A stretch of DNA of 64,000 nucleotides from contig NZ_CP065546.1 in NCBI RefSeq assembly GCF_015999545.1, positions 2,822,001 through 2,886,000 of the forward strand, written 5' to 3'. The notes under the pieces were generated by a model. That model was given only the letters and a program-made list of their open reading frames with translations, made no database searches and had not been told where the DNA came from. Positions 17,494-25,233 of the stretch are shown one piece after another. The DNA is from Lysinibacillus sp. JNUCC-52. GTDB lineage: Bacteria > Bacillota > Bacilli > Bacillales_A > Planococcaceae. Within the stretch, counting starts at the first letter, position 1. Each line of letters opens with the position of its first letter. Made by a program: the position numbers and the translations under genes.

Positions 17494-17811
17494 TTAGAAA
17501 TCATAATCGATAGGGTCAAATTTATATTGATAGTGCTTTAAGTTAAGCGTAAAGGTAGGCGAGACAACAATCCCCTCATCTTCTAATAGTGCTTTCTGAC
17601 GCACTGCATCCTGAATCGTTATTTCCCCTTTCATATTTACAATACGATGCCAGGGAAGATGATATTTTTCACTCATCGTATGGAGTATTCTTACAACTTG
17701 TCTTGCCCCTCTTGGGCTACCTGCACAGGCTGCAACTTGGCCATACGTCATAACCTTACCATTTGGGATGCGCTGTATTACAGTGATCACATTTTTAGTA
17801 AATGGCTGCAT
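17494..17811 (-). CDS. alkyltransferase-like protein (ATL), MGMT fold without the acceptor Cys
   Basis: 105-residue protein with only the DNA-binding domain of O6-methylguanine-DNA methyltransferase. The site that is PCHR in active enzymes reads PWHR here (Trp54), the mark of ATL proteins, which bind O6-alkylguanine and flag it for nucleotide excision repair instead of taking up the alkyl group. The Arg-finger helix is present (GSPRGARQVVRIL). The start at 17811 (MQPFTKN) has AAAGGAG 8 bases upstream; an earlier in-frame start at 17847 lacks one. It is a stand-alone gene. Loss of the Cys is seen directly; the repair role follows from the family. Confidence 0.9.
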   Translation of the reverse strand: MQPFTKNVITVIQRIPNGKVMTYGQVAACAGSPRGARQVVRILHTMSEKYHLPWHRIVNMKGEITIQDAVRQKALLEDEGIVVSPTFTLNLKHYQYKFDPIDYDF

Positions 17812-17840
17812 ATTATTCAGCTCCTTTAAGCATGGCTTTC

Positions 17841-17907
17841 CCCTCATTATGTGCCATCCCCTTCATTTACTCAAGATTTTTAAAAAACACATAAAAAAAG
17901 AGCCTGT
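17841..17907. repeat. 67-bp exact direct repeat, copy A
   Basis: Identical base for base to 18975-19041. It includes the 5' half of a terminator hairpin. After this block the two copies diverge. Copy A is immediately upstream of the ATL start and downstream of the DUF3841 gene. Confidence 0.95.
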
Positions 17908-17926
17908 TTAAAGGCAGGCTCTTTTT
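17895..17926 (-). terminator. intrinsic terminator of the DUF3841 gene
   Basis: AAAAAGAGCCTG / CAGGCTCTTTTT, a 12-bp stem with an 8-base loop. It uses the end of direct repeat A as one arm. Confidence 0.85.
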
Positions 17927-18011
17927 CCGTTTCTTACATGTTACATAAACATCCTTTAAGTTTTACCGTTAAAAAATGCCAGGCTTCGTTTGATCTCCAC
18001 CTATTTAGTCG

Positions 18012-18521
18012 TTAGCGAGCTGTAAATTCTTTCACTAAAGAGATTTCATGAAGCATGACCTTACCCGTTACACCTTGCACTGTACACTCTCCCCAATCAG
18101 GATGCTCAGCTAAATAATTTAAATCAAATATCGTTTTCCAACTTTCTTCTATCGCTTGTCGCGATAAATCAAGTTCAAAGTCTTCTTTTGCTTCAATATC
18201 ACAATAGCAATCCATTAAAACAAAATGCCAGGCTTGAAATTCTGAGCATAGAATGCGCGTATCTTCGATGTCAATTTTTAATAACACCCCACGAGTTCCT
18301 TTCTCTAAATGCCCCATTCTTCGTAGATCAGGTCTTTCCGTCCATACCCATACCGGATATTCCCCTTGATAGTTAGGCAGTCGTTCAGCCATTTGACGCA
18401 TCATCCAATGATAAGGCTCACTAAAATCTGGCCATATATGCTCCCGGTGACCGATAAGGAAGCCTAAATTTTTGGCTACCTGCCATTTTTCCATTGTTTG
18501 TATCGTCCAATAGATTCCCAT
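18012..18521 (-). CDS. DUF3841 family protein
   Basis: 169-residue soluble protein of the DUF3841 family, recognisable from the start (YWTIQTMEKWQVAKNLGFL), the Y.WM..QM segment, a PVWVW strand with ERPDLRR, the acidic E.QAWH..L block and the EESW..IFDL motif. Members are scattered in Firmicutes and have no known function. A purine-rich GGGGGCA precedes the ATG at about 12 bases. The gene sits alone between the two copies of a 67-bp direct repeat, which could mean it arrived or was moved as a unit. Confidence 0.83.
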   Translation of the reverse strand: MGIYWTIQTMEKWQVAKNLGFLIGHREHIWPDFSEPYHWMMRQMAERLPNYQGEYPVWVWTERPDLRRMGHLEKGTRGVLLKIDIEDTRILCSEFQAWHFVLMDCYCDIEAKEDFELDLSRQAIEESWKTIFDLNYLAEHPDWGECTVQGVTGKVMLHEISLVKEFTAR

Positions 18522-18974
18522 AATTGATATTGCCCCCTAATGAATGGAGTTGCCCTGTGTTATGTATACTTTCAGAATTTTAGGAAGGAGTTTTTCTATT
18601 GGTGGTCTTCAACTTAGAACAGCTCTCTTATATGCGTGTTAGCTTCACTTATGTTAACTATTATAGTACATTGTGGTTAACTAAAATTGCAACTGTTAAA
18701 CTTTCTGTCAATCGCATTTAATTATCCCGAAACGATTGATTATAAAGACTTATTGATATATAAGGTTGCAAAAATTAAATGACTCAAAAAGGAGGCAAAG
18801 AATCACCAGAAATATAAATTTGTTCTTTCAAATGTTGGAATAGTGTGTTATCAAACATATTTTCTCTTAAAGAATGCTTCCTTTGCTTTCAAATTAATGT
18901 AGCTGCAGTTGTTTGTGTTTTATAGAATGGATGATTGCGAATGAACAAAGGAGTAGCCTTTTCTGTCAATGATG
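18522..18974. other. 450-bp non-coding stretch between the DUF3841 gene and repeat copy B
   Basis: AT-rich. It holds scattered GTTAACT-like words and ribosome-like AAGGAGG (18790) and GGAAGGAG (18581) strings without adequate ORFs behind them. An ATG at about 18940 opens a 34-codon frame that runs through repeat B to a stop in its hairpin. I regard it as chance. Confidence 0.4.
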
Positions 18975-19041
18975 CCCTCATTATGTGCCATCCCCTTCAT
19001 TTACTCAAGATTTTTAAAAAACACATAAAAAAAGAGCCTGT
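18975..19041. repeat. 67-bp exact direct repeat, copy B
   Basis: Perfect copy of 17841-17907, 1,134 bp away in the same orientation. It too forms one arm of a terminator, here for the TauE/SafE gene. Confidence 0.95.
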
Positions 19042-19054
19042 CTAAGGCTCTTTT
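19030..19054 (-). terminator. terminator of the riboswitch-controlled operon
   Basis: AAAAGAGCC / GGCTCTTTT stem with a 7-base loop, 18 bases past the stop at 19072; on the leftward strand it ends in a T run. Confidence 0.82.
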
Positions 19055-19071
19055 CCTGTTTGAATTAGCCC

Positions 19072-19839
19072 TTACTTTAACGTAAAGAGCATATAAAGTG
19101 AAGACAATATAGTGATAACACCAATCATTATTTTTAACATGTTCATAGGTACTTTATTTGCAATGCGAGTGCCCGTGAGAATTCCAATCGTTACACCGAT
19201 TAAACTCGCAATGACTAAACTAGACATACTATCTACATTGGCATATGCAAAGTATCCAAATATAGATGGTATGGCAATAAAGACTGAATTTAAAAGACTC
19301 ACACCTACAGCGACGCGAATATTGACGCCAAGGTTAACTAGTACTGGTACTAATAAAATCGGGCCACCTGCACCTGTTAAAGCACAAATCGTTGCCGTTA
19401 AAAAACCGATGATTATCACAATAAATGGGTTATTCAGTGCTTTCGATTTATTGATAAGTGCATTTTCATTGTTTTTCTTAAAAATAATCGACAAGCCAGC
19501 TAGTAAGATAAATAGGTACAGCAATAACTTTGCCAGAAAATCAGAAATAAGCACATTGATTTGCACACCTAAAAATGCACCAGGAAGACTACCGATGCTT
19601 AAAAATAGGGCTAATTTCAAATCCATATTTTTCGATTTCCAATAGGAATAAGCTCCGAGAATGCCTGAAACAGCAAATGCTAAAAAACTCAATGCAAGTG
19701 CATCATGGACAGGTATTTCTAAAAAACCTACATAAATTAACGGGAGAAGAAATCCCGCAATTCCAGACATCCCTAAAAGAATACCAATAACTAAATTGGA
19801 ACATAAAACAATACTTAAAAGCAGTGAGTTTGTTAACAT
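19072..19839 (-). CDS. TauE/SafE family (TSUP) permease
   Basis: 255-residue membrane protein with about eight helices and the TSUP repeat signatures: GMSGIAGFLLPLIYVGFL near the N terminus and GAGGPILLVPVLVN in the second half, each followed by a V..A...S... helix. The family exports or imports sulfite, sulfonates, sulfoacetate and other small organic anions. It starts 36 bases after the amidohydrolase gene on the same strand, so it is probably the last gene of the operon led by the riboswitch. A GAGGT site precedes the ATG. What it moves in this setting is unknown. Confidence 0.85.
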   Translation of the reverse strand: MLTNSLLLSIVLCSNLVIGILLGMSGIAGFLLPLIYVGFLEIPVHDALALSFLAFAVSGILGAYSYWKSKNMDLKLALFLSIGSLPGAFLGVQINVLISDFLAKLLLYLFILLAGLSIIFKKNNENALINKSKALNNPFIVIIIGFLTATICALTGAGGPILLVPVLVNLGVNIRVAVGVSLLNSVFIAIPSIFGYFAYANVDSMSSLVIASLIGVTIGILTGTRIANKVPMNMLKIMIGVITILSSLYMLFTLK

Positions 19840-19875
19840 ATTTTAGACCTCAATTATTATAACCCTTAACAAGAG

Positions 19876-21225
19876 TTAGATGTTTGCGCGAATAGCAAGT
19901 TCCTTCATTGCAAGCTTACTTTCGTATTTTATTTTTTCTTCATCCAGTGTCAGAACTTCTCTGTTTTTCATTAATATTTTACCATTAACAATGGAATCTG
20001 TTACATCATTGCTGTTAACGGATTCAATTAACGTATTTATTAAATTATGTGAAGGAGTAATATGGGGTTGATCAATGTTAATTAAGATCATATCTGCCTT
20101 TTTGCCAACTTCCAATGTTCCTAGCTGGTTTTCTTGCATCATAGCCTTTGCTCCACCTAATGTAGCCATTTCTAAAATACTTTTTGAAGGCATAATTACC
20201 GGGTCAAAAATTGGAACGCCAGAAAATGCCCGTATTAATGATTTAAACACTTTCATTTGATCGAATAAGCTTAATCCCGAATGACCAGCCCCATCTGTAC
20301 CTAAACCAACAGCAATTCCTTTATGCAATAAGCTAGGTGTTTTGGGCACGCCTTTACCAGAATTACTAATAGGACAGTGGACAACTTTACTATTAGTATT
20401 TTGTATAACTTCCATTTCATTTTCAGAAAGTAAAATGCTATGGGCTCCTAAGAAATTTTCATTAAGGACACCTAAGGAAGCAAGATATTCAAATGGGCGC
20501 ATTTTAAATTTTTCTAGGCAATAGCTAATTTCGTTTGGATATTCGTTCATATGAGATTGCACACTAGTAGAGCATTCTTTAGCTGCTGCGAAAACTTCTT
20601 GTATTAATTCTGGTGTGCAAGTAATGATAGATCTAAGAGAAAATGATACATTTATTCGCTCGTCACCAGCTCCATGGAATTCATTAAACAATGCACGATT
20701 GTTACGGATATTTTCTTCGATACTAAATTTCATCGTTTGAGGAATGTCTAAGCCACTATCCATAGTGGAACATGTAAGAACACCACGTAGACCTGATTCT
20801 AATACGGATTTTGCGACTTGCTGCATATGTCTGCCACCAGCATCAATAAAGGCTGTAGTGCCAGACTTAATCATTTCGAGACAGCTTAACTGTGAGCTAA
20901 TATAAACATCTCGCTGCTGTAAATTACTTTCAAACGGCACCATTATGCGCGTCCAAATCATAGGGTATTCATCTGTAATTCTTCCACGGAGAAGTTGTTG
21001 ACATGTATGCGTATGGGCATCAATTAAACCTGGTAGTACTAGTTTGCCTTGTCCATTTAAAATGTCTCTTGATTGATATTTCGTAGCAAGTGATGCAGTA
21101 GCACCAATAGCGACGATGCTATTATTTTTAATGACTATTGATTGATTATGCTCGATGTGAAAGTCAGGGGTTAAGATGGAACAATTTTTAACTATTAAAT
21201 CAGCGTTATACGCTATATCCTGCAT
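19876..21225 (-). CDS. Trz/Atz-type metal-dependent amidohydrolase (deaminase-like)
   Basis: 449-residue cytosolic amidohydrolase of the AtzA/TrzN/guanine deaminase/SsnA group. Metal motifs: HTHTCQQLLRG (His71, His73), a mid-protein QSHMNE, GAHSI, and GTDGAGHSG with the catalytic Asp. The C-terminal beta strip (GTLEVGKKADMILIN) is typical. Such enzymes deaminate or dechlorinate purines, pyrimidines, triazines and S-adenosylhomocysteine-like compounds. A GGAGG lies 7 bases before the ATG. It lies behind two membrane-protein genes and a guanine-type purine riboswitch, so a purine or related heterocycle is the best guess for its substrate. The exact reaction is not assigned. Confidence 0.88.
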   Translation of the reverse strand: MQDIAYNADLIVKNCSILTPDFHIEHNQSIVIKNNSIVAIGATASLATKYQSRDILNGQGKLVLPGLIDAHTHTCQQLLRGRITDEYPMIWTRIMVPFESNLQQRDVYISSQLSCLEMIKSGTTAFIDAGGRHMQQVAKSVLESGLRGVLTCSTMDSGLDIPQTMKFSIEENIRNNRALFNEFHGAGDERINVSFSLRSIITCTPELIQEVFAAAKECSTSVQSHMNEYPNEISYCLEKFKMRPFEYLASLGVLNENFLGAHSILLSENEMEVIQNTNSKVVHCPISNSGKGVPKTPSLLHKGIAVGLGTDGAGHSGLSLFDQMKVFKSLIRAFSGVPIFDPVIMPSKSILEMATLGGAKAMMQENQLGTLEVGKKADMILINIDQPHITPSHNLINTLIESVNSNDVTDSIVNGKILMKNREVLTLDEEKIKYESKLAMKELAIRANI

Positions 21226-21254
21226 AATATGCCTCCATTAATGAATTGAGTAAA

Positions 21255-21280
21255 ACTAGAGAGGAGTGAGCCTCTCTAGT
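21255..21280 (-). other. hairpin between membrane-protein and amidohydrolase genes
   Basis: ACTAGAGAGG-AGTGAG-CCTCTCTAGT, a 10-bp perfect stem in the 60-base gap inside the operon. It is followed on the leftward strand by only TTTTAC, so I read it as a weak terminator or RNA-stability element that could lower amidohydrolase expression relative to the transporter genes. Confidence 0.6.
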
Positions 21281-21285
21281 TCGTT

Positions 21286-21738
21286 TTAGAATGAATCTAA
21301 TGCATTCGTTAAGTTTAAAAATATTTGAGCAAAAACTGCTTGTGTAATGAACGTACCTGTAAAAACTAATAAGGCGATAATTACCATTTTCCAGCTTTGA
21401 CTAATAAAAGATTTAAAATTAAGTCCAATTCCAGCGAGGGTACCAACAATTGTTATTGGCGCCATAAAGGAAATTTTAGCTGTATAATCAATCACTGGTT
21501 GAGAGATAGGTGAAATAGGGCTTGCAACAAGCAAGCCTGTTAGCACAACATAAATAATTGCAGGAATTTTTAAAGGAATAATTTTTCCTAAAAAAATACC
21601 GACGAAGGCGATAGCGGATAAAATCAGTACACCAGGAATAGATTCTGCAATAGATACATGGGAACCAATTAGGTTAGCCATAAGCGTTGTAATAACAGAT
21701 GTTAATAAAAGAGAAATTGTCCAATCTCGCATGCTCAT
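21286..21738 (-). CDS. small membrane protein, partner of the DUF3100 gene
   Basis: About 150 residues with four or five membrane helices and a GKIIPLKIPAIIYV turn; no family recalled with confidence. The next gene upstream ends at 21746, so the two are all but overlapping and probably translated together. An ATG at 21738 is taken as start; a TTG at 21756 would give an 11-base overlap and a slightly longer N terminus. The layout of one long and one short integral membrane protein side by side suggests a two-subunit carrier, by analogy with MadL/MadM-like pairs. This is inference. Confidence 0.75.
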   Translation of the reverse strand: MSMRDWTISLLLTSVITTLMANLIGSHVSIAESIPGVLILSAIAFVGIFLGKIIPLKIPAIIYVVLTGLLVASPISPISQPVIDYTAKISFMAPITIVGTLAGIGLNFKSFISQSWKMVIIALLVFTGTFITQAVFAQIFLNLTNALDSF

Positions 21739-21745
21739 AGTCAAC

Positions 21746-22606
21746 TTAATCACCAACCTTCATGCTTTTCATTTGTTTTGGATCACGTGTATGTTTTGGA
21801 CTGATTCTTGGCTCTAACAAGTAATATAATTTCCTAGTAAGAGGAAGAGAGATAAATAAAGTGAAGTAGATACCTATAATGGCCGCTAACGTATCACTTG
21901 CACCTGCTAGCATAATAATTTGATCACCGTATTCTGGATAAATGGTTGCCAATGTGCTAGATGCTGCCGCCATCATGACACCGCTACCTATTCCACAAGC
22001 CATCGCTAATGCTAAAGGATGAAAAATATCCGTAGAAGCTACGATACTTGCTAAAAAACCAATATAAATAGTACCGATTAAAAATCCAATGATGTAAATA
22101 GATAAAGCGCCTCTTGCTTCAGGAGAATTGGCACCATATAGATGACAAATCAAACCGTAATCCTTATCGCGGCAAGTAGAGCTTGTTGCGCCAATCGCTT
22201 CCTTTTTAATTCCTAGCAATAATGCAATTGGTAAAGCTAGAAAAATGGTTCCGACATGTCCAAGCTCTTGAAAGGCTAATGCAGGACCTACATCGACAAG
22301 CTTAGGAAGATTAGAACCTGCAAGTACGCCAATTTTCGCCATAAAAGGTGTGATTGCTACAAGAACAAGAGATGAGGCCTTTGTGGATGCCTTTTCTTTA
22401 AAAAATCGAAAAATATCTGGGCCAAGTAAAACACTAATTACGATTGCAAATAGCATTGGATAAATAACGATTAAAGCAGATCCTACTTGGAATTTCTTTA
22501 CTCCAATTAGTTCGGCAATGATAACGATAACAAGAGCCCCTAAATATAATCTGTAATTTTGTTTAATTACTTGCCAAACGGATTGATGTTGTTCTGTGTT
22601 TTCCAT
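21746..22606 (-). CDS. DUF3100 membrane protein, putative transporter subunit
   Basis: 286-residue integral membrane protein with eight or more helices, matching what I remember of DUF3100. Visible are an internal loop with paired Cys (STCRDKDYGLICHLYG), GIGSGVMMAAASSTLA in a late helix and a charged C terminus. It is the first gene behind the riboswitch terminator; AGAGGAAAAAG precedes the ATG. With the following small membrane protein it is a candidate importer for a purine-related compound, since gene order is riboswitch, membrane proteins, amidohydrolase, TSUP permease. The family name is from memory and the transport role is inferred. Confidence 0.78.
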   Translation of the reverse strand: MENTEQHQSVWQVIKQNYRLYLGALVIVIIAELIGVKKFQVGSALIVIYPMLFAIVISVLLGPDIFRFFKEKASTKASSLVLVAITPFMAKIGVLAGSNLPKLVDVGPALAFQELGHVGTIFLALPIALLLGIKKEAIGATSSTCRDKDYGLICHLYGANSPEARGALSIYIIGFLIGTIYIGFLASIVASTDIFHPLALAMACGIGSGVMMAAASSTLATIYPEYGDQIIMLAGASDTLAAIIGIYFTLFISLPLTRKLYYLLEPRISPKHTRDPKQMKSMKVGD

Positions 22607-22663
22607 GCTCTTTTTCCTCTCTTGGTGATGGACTTTTTAAAATAATTACGTATAGAAGAGTGA

Positions 22664-22698
22664 AAAAAGAAAAAACCCTAGTTAATAAACTAGAGTTT
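22664..22698 (-). terminator. riboswitch expression platform: intrinsic terminator
   Basis: On the leftward strand AAACTCTAGTT-TATT-AACTAGGGTTT forms an 11-bp stem (one G-T pair) followed by TTTCTTTTTT, 58 bases before the DUF3100 start. Its upstream arm contains GTCAAACT (22701-22694), the exact complement of AGTTTGAC (22799-22792) in the 3' part of the aptamer, so the aptamer strand can act as antiterminator when no ligand is bound. Confidence 0.85.
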
Positions 22699-22781
22699 GA
22701 CATACAGAAAAACAAAAAACGTAAATAGACCGAATAAACAAACCGTTTTTTCAGTACGAGAATAATATATCGTTTTTTGTC

Positions 22782-22856
22782 ATTCCTCATAGTCAAACTA
22801 TTTACGGTAGTTTGGTAGAGACTTTTGGACCGTATTTCCAACTTTATACGAAGAAT
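22782..22856 (-). ncRNA. purine riboswitch aptamer, guanine type
   Basis: Read leftward. P1 is ATTCTTCGTA / TATGAGGAAT (10 bp, two G-T pairs). J1/2 is TATAA. P2 is TTGGA / TCCAA closed by loop AATACGG. J2/3 is GTCTCTACC against the consensus GTTTCTACC. P3 is AAACTA / TAGTTT closed by loop CCGTAAA, and J3/1 is GACTAT. Both loops keep the GG and CC needed for the kissing contact. The residue that pairs with the ligand (74 in xpt numbering) is C, which specifies guanine/hypoxanthine rather than adenine. The single J2/3 change falls at the flipped-out position 48. It lies ahead of a terminator and the DUF3100-amidohydrolase operon, so an OFF switch is expected. Confidence 0.93.
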
Positions 22857-22859
22857 TTT

Positions 22860-22905
22860 AAAATGCGAACATTGTTAATTAATATATCAGTATATGTTCG
22901 TGTAT
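22860..22905 (-). promoter_or_regulatory. candidate PurR-box pair upstream of the riboswitch
   Basis: Two inverted CGAACAT cores face each other. AAATGCGAACATT (22861-22873, top strand) fits the B. subtilis PurBox AWWWCCGAACWWT at 12 of 13 positions; the opposing box, ATACACGAACATA on the lower strand, fits about 10. The distance between CGAA and TTCG is 27 bases, about two more than the spacing I remember for B. subtilis, so this is a candidate only. PurR plus guanine-riboswitch control is known for B. subtilis xpt-pbuX. Confidence 0.6.
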
Positions 22906-23022
22906 TTAACAATTTACCTCAATGTTTTTGGAAAGTCAAAGTTTTTTTAGGGGTTTTACGGAATGGAGAGGATGTTTAAGTGAAAAGTGTATGCGAGCAA
23001 ATGAGGCAATCCAATAAATAAA

Positions 23023-23052
23023 GCCTATTCAAAAACTGAGTTTTGAATAGGC
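23023..23052 (-). terminator. catalase gene terminator
   Basis: A perfect 12-bp stem (GCCTATTCAAAA / TTTTGAATAGGC) with a 6-base loop, 12 bases after the catalase stop, followed leftward by TTTATTTATT. Confidence 0.85.
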
Positions 23053-23063
23053 CATCTTTCATT

Positions 23064-25064
23064 TTAACGATTCCAGAATCGACCTTGGGCTATGCCTTCA
23101 ATAAAGGCTTCAATTGTGGAGTCTTTTAAATTGTAGACCCCAGCTCCCCCTAGTTTGATTCTGCAAGAATCTAAAGCTTGTGGGTCATGAATGTCAAAGG
23201 CTAAAGGTTTATAGTGTTTAAAGGTTGTTTCCATAAACTCTAGCACAGGAGTTTGAATAGGTGATTCACTGCTAATGACTAAAACCGCGTCAAAAAGGGT
23301 TGGGTCTGCTGTGTCATAAGTATCGGTTACGTTAAGGGAATCGTCGATTTGAGATACCTTTTTATCGATAATACTATAATTGACATGTTGTTTAGCGAAA
23401 GTTTGAAGCCATTTTGTTAGAAGTGTTGCATTAGGTTGTCCATTCAATACAATCGCGACATTTTTTGTGTCGGGTTTAGAGATAGTATTCGCCATGCTGA
23501 GTGCGGGCGATTTTTTATTTGATTGTATTTCAAGATTTGTTTTAGGTAATGCTACGCCAATATTGTTAGCTACTTCTTGTGCTAATTCATGGTCTATATG
23601 ATTGATAAGGTCGATTGCCTTTGTTTTCACAGCATTTGATTTACATTTGCCAAGCTCGAAACTGAATGCTTTTTTAATATGTTGTTTCTCATAAGGAGCC
23701 ATACTATTATAGAAAAGCTTTGCTTGCGAATAAAAGTCTAAAAAGCTTTCACTTCGGCCTCGAATTTTATTGCCATCAATTTTCTCCTGGTAATGTTCGT
23801 AGCCGCCTTCTTCTGCAGGAACAGGAGCTGGTTGATTGTCATTTAAACCGTTGCGATGATAACTCGTTTGTCCTCGATAAATCGCCATTTGGTGCATGCC
23901 GTCACGTTGATTGTTTTGATAAGGACAGACAGGTTGATTAATCGGAATTTGATGGAAGTTAGGTCCTCCTAATCTAGACAGTTGTGTATCGGTATAAGAA
24001 AATAATCGTCCTTGTAAAAGAGGGTCGTTTGAGAAATCGATACCAGGTACAACATGCCCAGGATGGAAAGCAACCTGCTCTGTTTCAGAAAAGAAATTAT
24101 CTACATTTCGATTTAAAGTCATTTTGCCCACTATTTTTACAGGGACTTCTTCCTCTGGCCATAATTTAGTTGGATCTAATATATCAAAATCAAAGGCATG
24201 CTCATCTTCTTCCGAAATTAACTGTAAACCAAGCTCCCATTCTGGAAAATCTCCCTTTTCAATTGCTTCATACAAGTCAAGTCGATGGAAATCAGGATTT
24301 TTCCCTGCAATTTTTTGAGCCTCATCCCAAACTAATGAATGAACACCTAGCGTAGGCTTCCAGTGAAATTTCACAAAATGAGCTTGTCCTTTAGCATTAA
24401 TAAGACGGAAAGTATGAACTCCGAAGCCTTCCATCATGCGCAAGCTACGTGGAATCGCACGATCACTCATATGCCACATAATCATATGGGCTGTTTCAGG
24501 ATTTTGTCCGATGAAATCCCAAAAAGTATCATGCGCACTAGCACCTTGTGGTATTTCATTGTGTGGCTCTGGTTTAACGGCATGCACAAAATCAGGGAAC
24601 TTAATGGCATCTTGAATAAAGAAAACGGGCATATTATTACCGACTAAATCATAATTACCTTCGTCTGTATAAAATTTAGTAGAGAATCCTCGTACGTCCC
24701 TCACTGTATCATTCGATCCTCTAGAACCCTGTACCGTCGAAAATCGTACAAATACAGGAGTGATTTTAGAGGTATTTGTAAGAAAATCTGCCTTTGTATA
24801 ATCTTCTAATGATTCGTAAAGCTGAAAAACACCATGTGCACCAACACCGCGTGCATGAACAATACGTTCAGGAATACGTTCATGGTCGAAATGAGTCATT
24901 TTCTCACGGAAATGAAAGTCCTCCATAAGGGTAGGACCTCTTAAACCAGCTTTTAAAGAAAATTCATCCTCTGCCATTTTTAATCCTTGATTGGTCGTTA
25001 AGGCATGTTTACCTTGGTTATCAATGATATGTTTCTTTAATTGTTCAGTTTTTTTATTGTCCAT
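23064..25064 (-). CDS. katE: large-subunit (HPII/KatE-type) catalase
   Basis: 666-residue clade 2 catalase that splits hydrogen peroxide in the cytoplasm. Residues about 25-410 are the catalase core: catalytic His70 ([12 protein letters not shown]), distal Asn in [11 protein letters not shown] and the proximal haem Tyr in [14 protein letters not shown]. An immune-responsive helical region follows (about 425-490), then the C-terminal flavodoxin/glutamine-amidotransferase-like domain (about 545-666, [11 protein letters not shown]...) that marks large catalases. The start at 25064 (MDNKKTEQ) has GAGGAGG 6 bases upstream; an earlier in-frame start at 25124 lies in the promoter. A SigB-like promoter precedes it, in keeping with general-stress control of such catalases. 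Confidence 0.95.
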   Translation of the reverse strand: MDNKKTEQLKKHIIDNQGKHALTTNQGLKMAEDEFSLKAGLRGPTLMEDFHFREKMTHFDHERIPERIVHARGVGAHGVFQLYESLEDYTKADFLTNTSKITPVFVRFSTVQGSRGSNDTVRDVRGFSTKFYTDEGNYDLVGNNMPVFFIQDAIKFPDFVHAVKPEPHNEIPQGASAHDTFWDFIGQNPETAHMIMWHMSDRAIPRSLRMMEGFGVHTFRLINAKGQAHFVKFHWKPTLGVHSLVWDEAQKIAGKNPDFHRLDLYEAIEKGDFPEWELGLQLISEEDEHAFDFDILDPTKLWPEEEVPVKIVGKMTLNRNVDNFFSETEQVAFHPGHVVPGIDFSNDPLLQGRLFSYTDTQLSRLGGPNFHQIPINQPVCPYQNNQRDGMHQMAIYRGQTSYHRNGLNDNQPAPVPAEEGGYEHYQEKIDGNKIRGRSESFLDFYSQAKLFYNSMAPYEKQHIKKAFSFELGKCKSNAVKTKAIDLINHIDHELAQEVANNIGVALPKTNLEIQSNKKSPALSMANTISKPDTKNVAIVLNGQPNATLLTKWLQTFAKQHVNYSIIDKKVSQIDDSLNVTDTYDTADPTLFDAVLVISSESPIQTPVLEFMETTFKHYKPLAFDIHDPQALDSCRIKLGGAGVYNLKDSTIEAFIEGIAQGRFWNR

Positions 25065-25097
25065 TTGAATCCTCCTCAAAGTAATCTTATTTAATGC

Positions 25098-25122
25098 ATT
25101 CCCTTTTAGTTGAAATAAAAAC
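25098..25122 (-). promoter_or_regulatory. candidate SigB promoter of the catalase gene
   Basis: On the leftward strand GTTTTT - 13 bases - GGGAAT compares with the SigB consensus GTTTAA - 12 to 14 - GGGWAW: four of six and six of six. The -10 element is about 33 bases before the start codon, giving a short leader that carries the ribosome site. Confidence 0.55.
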
Positions 25123-25183
25123 ATTATGAAGTGATTCCGAAGATGCTAAATAAGGGGGATAATAGGACATTAGCGCGCTCATA

Positions 25184-25222
25184 AAAAAGCCCGATTTTCT
25201 TTAAAAGAAAATCGGGCTTTTT
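25184..25222 (-). terminator. SDR gene terminator
   Basis: AAAAAGCCCGATTTTCTTT pairs with AAAGAAAATCGGGCTTTTT over 19 bp with almost no loop, starting 12 bases after the SDR stop. Confidence 0.9.
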
Positions 25223-25233
25223 ATTATCATGTA

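Noticed and set aside
18940-19044. 34-codon ORF reading through direct repeat B, sharing its end with a frame in repeat A
   Set aside because: The shared tail is simply the repeated DNA, and the stop falls inside the terminator hairpin; no ribosome-site support.
22782-22856. Adenine or xanthine specificity of the purine riboswitch
   Set aside because: The ligand-pairing residue is C, not U, which excludes the ordinary adenine class; the only core change is at the variable position 48. Variant specificities such as 2'-deoxyguanosine cannot be excluded by eye.
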